IMG/VR virus record: IMGVR_UViG_3300008107_000342 | Span: 1 to 28,042 of that record | Source: a virus | Strand: one strand, 5' to 3' | DNA: 28,042 bases | Part shown: piece after piece, positions 16,901 to 22,900 of the stretch | Numbering within the stretch: the stretch's first letter is position 1 | How the letters are laid out: each line of letters begins with the position of its first letter | Position numbers and translations under genes: made by a program | The notes under the pieces: model-generated | Told to the model about the DNA's origin: nothing | Database searches by the model: none | Seen by the model: only the letters and a program-made list of their open reading frames with translations

Positions 16901-19900
16901 TGGAACACAACAACTCCGAGCGGATTGTTCCTTCCTACGCTCTTGAACCAATCGCTGAGTTCCTGGGGCGCTGGCGCAGAGAACTTGAATTTCGCTCCCG
17001 GTTTCGTTTCCTTCCACTTCACCTCAATCGGACCAAAGACCTTCGCTTCCTTCTTCTTGCCAGTCTCAAACTGACTTGCGCCTTCGTCCTCTGGAAGCTC
17101 AAGACCAGTCAGCATCTCAGTGCTGAAGTCTTCGTCAGACATCGGGATTCTGCTCACTGCATCACCGCCAATAGCAGCACCCATGAGTTGCAGCTTCTTG
17201 GAAAGCACCGATGCCCTCGATGTATCCAGCGAGATGTCCGTTGCCGTAATGGTGACGATCCGGTTCGGGGAGTTGTCGTTCTGGATAGTTGAGGATCTCC
17301 AAATTCGACCGTTGCCCTGAACAGCAGAGACCCCACGGTACGGAGCAAACGTGTAGATGATCGTTCGTGGATTGTTCCCGACAGTGTCATCAAGGTTGAT
17401 TCCAGTGCCGCCTGATTCAAGTGATGCAATGATCACCTTGGTCTTTCCAGACTGGAAGTCCTTCTGGACCTGCGATGCCTTCTTCTTTGATTTGCTGTGA
17501 AGTTCAGAGAACTCAATATTGTTCTTCTTGAGTTCATTCTTGAGAAGTTCGACCGGGCTTTCAAGTTGGAATCCAACCATTTGAATGGTCTCTTCTTCGT
17601 ACATTCCTTGTATCTTCTTTGAGATCCTCACATCCATGGGCTTTATCCTGGACGTGAATACCACAACGCTTCTGTTGTTTGACAGTTCGTTTTTCAGCAG
17701 ATCTACCGTTGATCCAATCTTTGTAAGTTCAGCCGCGTAAAGAGCGGCAGAGTCAGGGGCAAGGATTTTCCATCCAGCCATAATGAACGCATCCATTTTA
17801 GCCAATGCGTCCTTGTAGTATGATGACCATGGATTCTCATCAGATGTTCCTTTGACATCCATGAACTGGACAGAGACACCCTCGTAGGAAATCTCACGCT
17901 TAATGAACCCTCCATTATTTCCTGCGCCTACCATCAACTCATTGATCCAAGGGAACAGCTTGTTCTTGCTGTCTGCCTTGCTGTAAACAACCTTGTATTC
18001 TCCAGGTCTCCTCCTGTCACTCACTACTCTTGCCCCCCTATTGATCATCTCACCAAGGAAATCATTCGGAGTAGCAAAACCAAGAACTTTATGGAGATAT
18101 GCAAACTGGTGAACCTTGTCTCCAGGTGTCGCTGTGTAATATGAAATCTTCCTTGCTGACTCAATAATCTTCCGGAACTTTGTGGCCCATTCTTTTCTGA
18201 CAGGATCATTCGGATGTTCCCCGAATGTATTTGCCAATTCATTTGCCTCATCAAATATGACGACAGATCCAGCAGGAATATTTTCTGCTTCAATTCTGTG
18301 ATACGCACCAACGTAGATCTTTCCTTTTTCTGGTTTCTGATCAACAAACAGATTCAATGACACTCCCATGTCGGCAGAATCATTGTCCATTGATCCAGTC
18401 AGTTTTGGCGGATCGCTTTCATACGGCTTGCCGAGCGCATCATTCTTTGAGATGATGAATACGGTATCACCTTTGTCTGCGTAGTATTTTGCCACAGCAA
18501 TGATCTGCCGTGTTTTGCCGACACCAGTCCCGTCACCATTGAGCGCAGCACCGATGCTCTCCATGGAGTTGATGACTGCGTTCGCGCCATCAATCTGCAT
18601 CTGGTACATCTTGGACTTGATCGCAGGATCGACATAGTCCGGGATGTCTTTGTTCACAGGGACGACATCAATCACCTGATCTCGGGCAAGCCTGCGGGTC
18701 TTCTTCTCAACCGCTTTACCTTGGACTGGTGGTGCTTTTACTTCCGGCTCAACCGCCGCCTTCGGCTCTTCGACTGGTGCTTCTGCCTTCGGAGCAGGAG
18801 AAGGAGTTTCTTCCTTCGGAGCGGCAGGCGCGGCTACAGGTTCAGTAGCAGCTTCAACCGGAGAGGCGGGTGCCTCCGCTGGTTTGGTTCGCGCCCTTCT
18901 TTCAGCAATGACTGCCCTGCGGTCGATGATCGCCCACCCGCCTTGCGTTGGATCTCCGATGACATCTCCGTATCGTTTGATTTCAATGAATTTCCCGCCT
19001 CTCGGATCAGACATCTGGCGGGATTCCCTTTCTGTTCTGAGGGAGTTCCTTCTTGATGCAGTCATCAAGCTATCAGGAATGAACGTGATGTCTTCCGTGC
19101 GCTGCTCTGTTCCTTTCAGTTTAGTCAATGCGAGTGCCTTCTTTTCAACGGCAGTCAGTTCTTCATCACCTACTGGTTGGATGTTTGGCTTCTGTTCTGC
19201 TTCTGTTGGTTTGGTTTCCACGGTCGCTTCAACCGGAGCTTCCACGGAAGGCTCATCTGTTGCTTTTACGGCAGCAACTTCTTTCTCTCCTTTGAAAACA
19301 TACAGGTCACCTTCTTTGACATATCCTTTTTCTTCAATGCTGTCGATCAATTGCTTCCTTGCAGATCGCACAACGCCACCTGGTTCTCCCATTGGACCGG
19401 GAGAAATTGTCCGGTCTACATCACTCAGAGAGTCAATCAATCCGGCAAATATTGGTCGCTTTTGATTTGCTGCCTCAATGACAGTTCCGAAAACGTCAGG
19501 GTCTTGATCTTCCGATGTTGCTTTTTGTAAAGCATCTTCTCTTGCCCTTACTAGCGCCGCTTTGCTTTTGAATCCAAACGCATACGGATTATCTGTTCCG
19601 TCTTTTGCTTTTGAAAGATCATCTTTAGCTGTTTTTATTGCCTCAGATTTTCTGAATGCCGAAAGTTCATCTTTCGTCATCTGTTCCGGCTTCGTCGCAT
19701 CGCGGGTGGCTGGCTTCGCTTCCACGGCAGGCTCTTCGACTGCGGTCGAAGCAGCAGGTTCCGCAGCGGGAGCAGCTTCAACTGGCGGTTGAGCGGTAGC
19801 GGGAGCAGCTTCAACCGGAACCGGAGGAGCAGTGTTCGCTGCCTGCTGGAGCGCGGCACCAGTGATTGATGCGCCGGGAACCTGCGATACGACAGCAGCA

Positions 19901-22900
19901 ACTGACGCTGCGTTTACTGCGGCGGGGTTTGTCCGTTGGGCCGTGACTGGGCTTGCGGCTGTGGCTTGCCTTGTTTCCGAAGGTACGCCAATGTCGCGAG
20001 GAACGAGTCCGTTCTGCCAAGAGTCGCGGGACTCGATGAAGAGGGAGAGGATATTGAGGTCTCCCTCAAGTTTGGCTGTGATTTTTTGTTTGAGGTCATC
20101 TGAGATTCCCGTCTGAGTTTTGGTGGTTTCAATTGCCTGAGTGATCTGCTCTTCGGCAAGGAGGATCTGTTCGTCCGTGATTCCCCTCGCCATGCGTGCG
20201 AACTCCGGTGTGTTCTGCACCCTGATGGTTTTGCGTCCCTTACGTTGCAGCAGTGAGACACCGAGTTCAGCCATATCGACAACGGAATCAGTGTCTGTCG
20301 TGATGCCGCCGAAGATAATCTGCAATGCTTCACCTTCCGTTTCGCCGTACATGCGAAGCACTTCTGCTCTGTCCTGCGCTGCATCTCCGGTGACTGTAAT
20401 GCCGAGGGCATTCACTGCCTCGTCAGCAAGGAACGTGGCTGGAATGTCAATGACCGTTCCATCCGGTGTCTGCAAGGCGGGTCTGCCTTCGTCATCAATC
20501 AGCGTGCCTTCGTAGCCTTCGTACTGAATCTGCATGCCGACAGCTTCACTGAGCAGCGGATTCGGTGGAGGTGGAGGAAGCGGAAGTTCTTCAGGAGGCG
20601 CAACGCCATTCTGTTCTGCCTCTGCCAATTGCTTTTGCCGAGCAGCATTACGGATGTCATTCGGCGTGACGGTGTTGTTTGCCCCGGACGGAGTGACGGT
20701 CGTGATGTCCACTCCAAACTGGGATGCGAGACGAGTGGCAAGCCTTGTTGCGCCAAGAGGTTGAGCCGAGACAACGGTCGTTGATGCGGCAGTGGATGCC
20801 GTCGTCGTTCCAGTTGGCGAGACTACCGTTGCGGCACCAGCCGGGGGTGGCACTGGGCTTGGCGGAACGGCAGCAGCACCGGGGGCGGTAGGCGCAGGTG
20901 GAATTGGACCAGCAGCGGGAGGTGCGGCAGCGGGAGCAACTGGTGGCGGCGGCGTTGCAGGTGCAGGTGCAGGTGCAGGTGCAGGTGCAGGTGCAGGTGC
21001 AGGTGCAGGTGCAGGTGCAGGTGCAGCGGGTGGAGTAGGTGGCGCACCAGCGAGTCCAGCCATCTCCGCTTCGATCTGCGCGGCAGTGAGACCCCCGGCA
21101 GTCTGCCTGATCTGCCCACCGACAGCAGCACCACCACCGACAATGAATCCAAGTGCGCCAGCGTAGAGCGATTCCTGGATGATGTCCGAAACCTTTTTGT
21201 CCTGCGCCTCTGCTGACGGGTTGGTGAGGTACTGGGAAATTCCGCCGATGAACTGATCGAGACCTTCTTCCAATCCTTCCGATCCAGCCTTTCCGAGAAT
21301 TCCCTTCGCAGTCTTGATGACTGCCTGCTTGCCGTATTCAGACCTGAGTACATCAGGAAGTCCGGCAGCAACCAAGTCACGGACAGTGAATTCCCCGTCC
21401 TTGCGCTGGCTCATCGTGCCGATGTCTTCGGCACCACCAGCACCAGCGGCAGAGAATCCGTATGTGATCAACCCAGTGATGGCACCGGAGATTGCGGCAG
21501 CATTCCTTGCTGCATCCAGCGCTTTTGCTGGAGCCATGCCTTCATTCCGAAGCTGGCTGTACACCTCTGGGAATGTTCCTCCCATGCTGCTCATCCCGGC
21601 AGTGGCGGCAGAGACTGCCTGCTGAAGACCAAGTCCTCCCTTGAGAGGATTCTTCGACGACATCTGCTTCGCCGTGGCGATTGCTGCGTCAGCAAGATCA
21701 TCCACAGAGCCAGCGGCGATACTGGGGATCCTTGAAACCGCAGCCCTGACGGCACCTCGTTCGGCGTTTGCCATGGCGGCACTGATTGCTCCACGGGCAG
21801 CAGCGTATGAAACCCCGGTCCTGGCTGCAAGAGATCCGGCAGCAGCAGAAGCACCGATACCTCCAGTAGCCATTGAGATCGCAATCTGAGCGACGAGATC
21901 CGGCAGGACGGCAGCAACGTCACGGGTCAGCTTGATGGTGGTTGGCGCACCCATCCTGCTACCAACCATCTCAGCGGCCTGGGCCTTTTCGTTCTCGGCT
22001 TTCTGGACTGCGGCAGCACGTTCAGCAGCTTCAACGTCGCCAAACATTGCAGGCACGACGTTCGCAAGATTCACCAGCCTGGTCAGTCCGGTTCCGATCC
22101 CACCGATGCCCTGGCTGAAGAACTCACCGATGTCATTGTACCACGCCTGATCCCTCTTGTCCTTGTAGTACCTGGACACAGCAGCGACCTTCGCCTGAGG
22201 ATCCTTTGCGTCCTTGGCATACGGAGCAAAGTCGTCCCGGTTGCGGAGGAGGAGATCAAATGTCGGTGCCGCAATGGATTCAGCGATCTGCGTTCTGGTT
22301 TCCTTGGCGAGAGCCTTTGCTTCGTCCGGAGCCTTCGCTTTGTCCACGACGGCATCGTAAGCCTCCTTGTCGAAGGCAAGATCCGCATTCGGCACGAAGA
22401 CCTTCGGCTTTACGTCAGGATCAAGAACCCTGACTTTGGAGTTGAGAACAGGGACGTAGTCCTCCAGCGAGTCAGCATTGGTCACCCAGCGGGAAATGGA
22501 TGTCGGTGCGCTTCGCTTGAGCGCTTCAAGGTAGTCGGTCTGAATCTCTTCGTCCGTCAGTCCGTACTTCTTCTGGAACTCGTTGAGTTCCGGCATCGGT
22601 TTGTACTGGGCATTGGCAGCAGGGAGAACCTTGGTGGCAATTCCACCGACAATGGATTCATCCCAGTTCACATAATCAGGATCAACGACAGACCATGTGC
22701 CTGACTTGTCCTTGACGATAGCCGGGGACTGAGGAGTGCCGACATCAAAGCCGAGGATCTCGTTTCCTTCCTGGATCGCAGAGACAACCTTGTCGGCAAC
22801 CTTCGGAGTGATGACCCTTGATGCAAGTTCATTGCGTCTGGTGACGACAGACTTCTTGTCCTCCTCGTCACGCTTCCCGGCATAGATCAGCTTGATGTCA

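Noticed and set aside
20792-21166. Rightward Gly/Ala-rich frame over the hexamer repeat as a real gene
   Set aside because: It is the antisense reading of the Ala-Pro linker; the GAGAGA composition is a by-product of the repeat.
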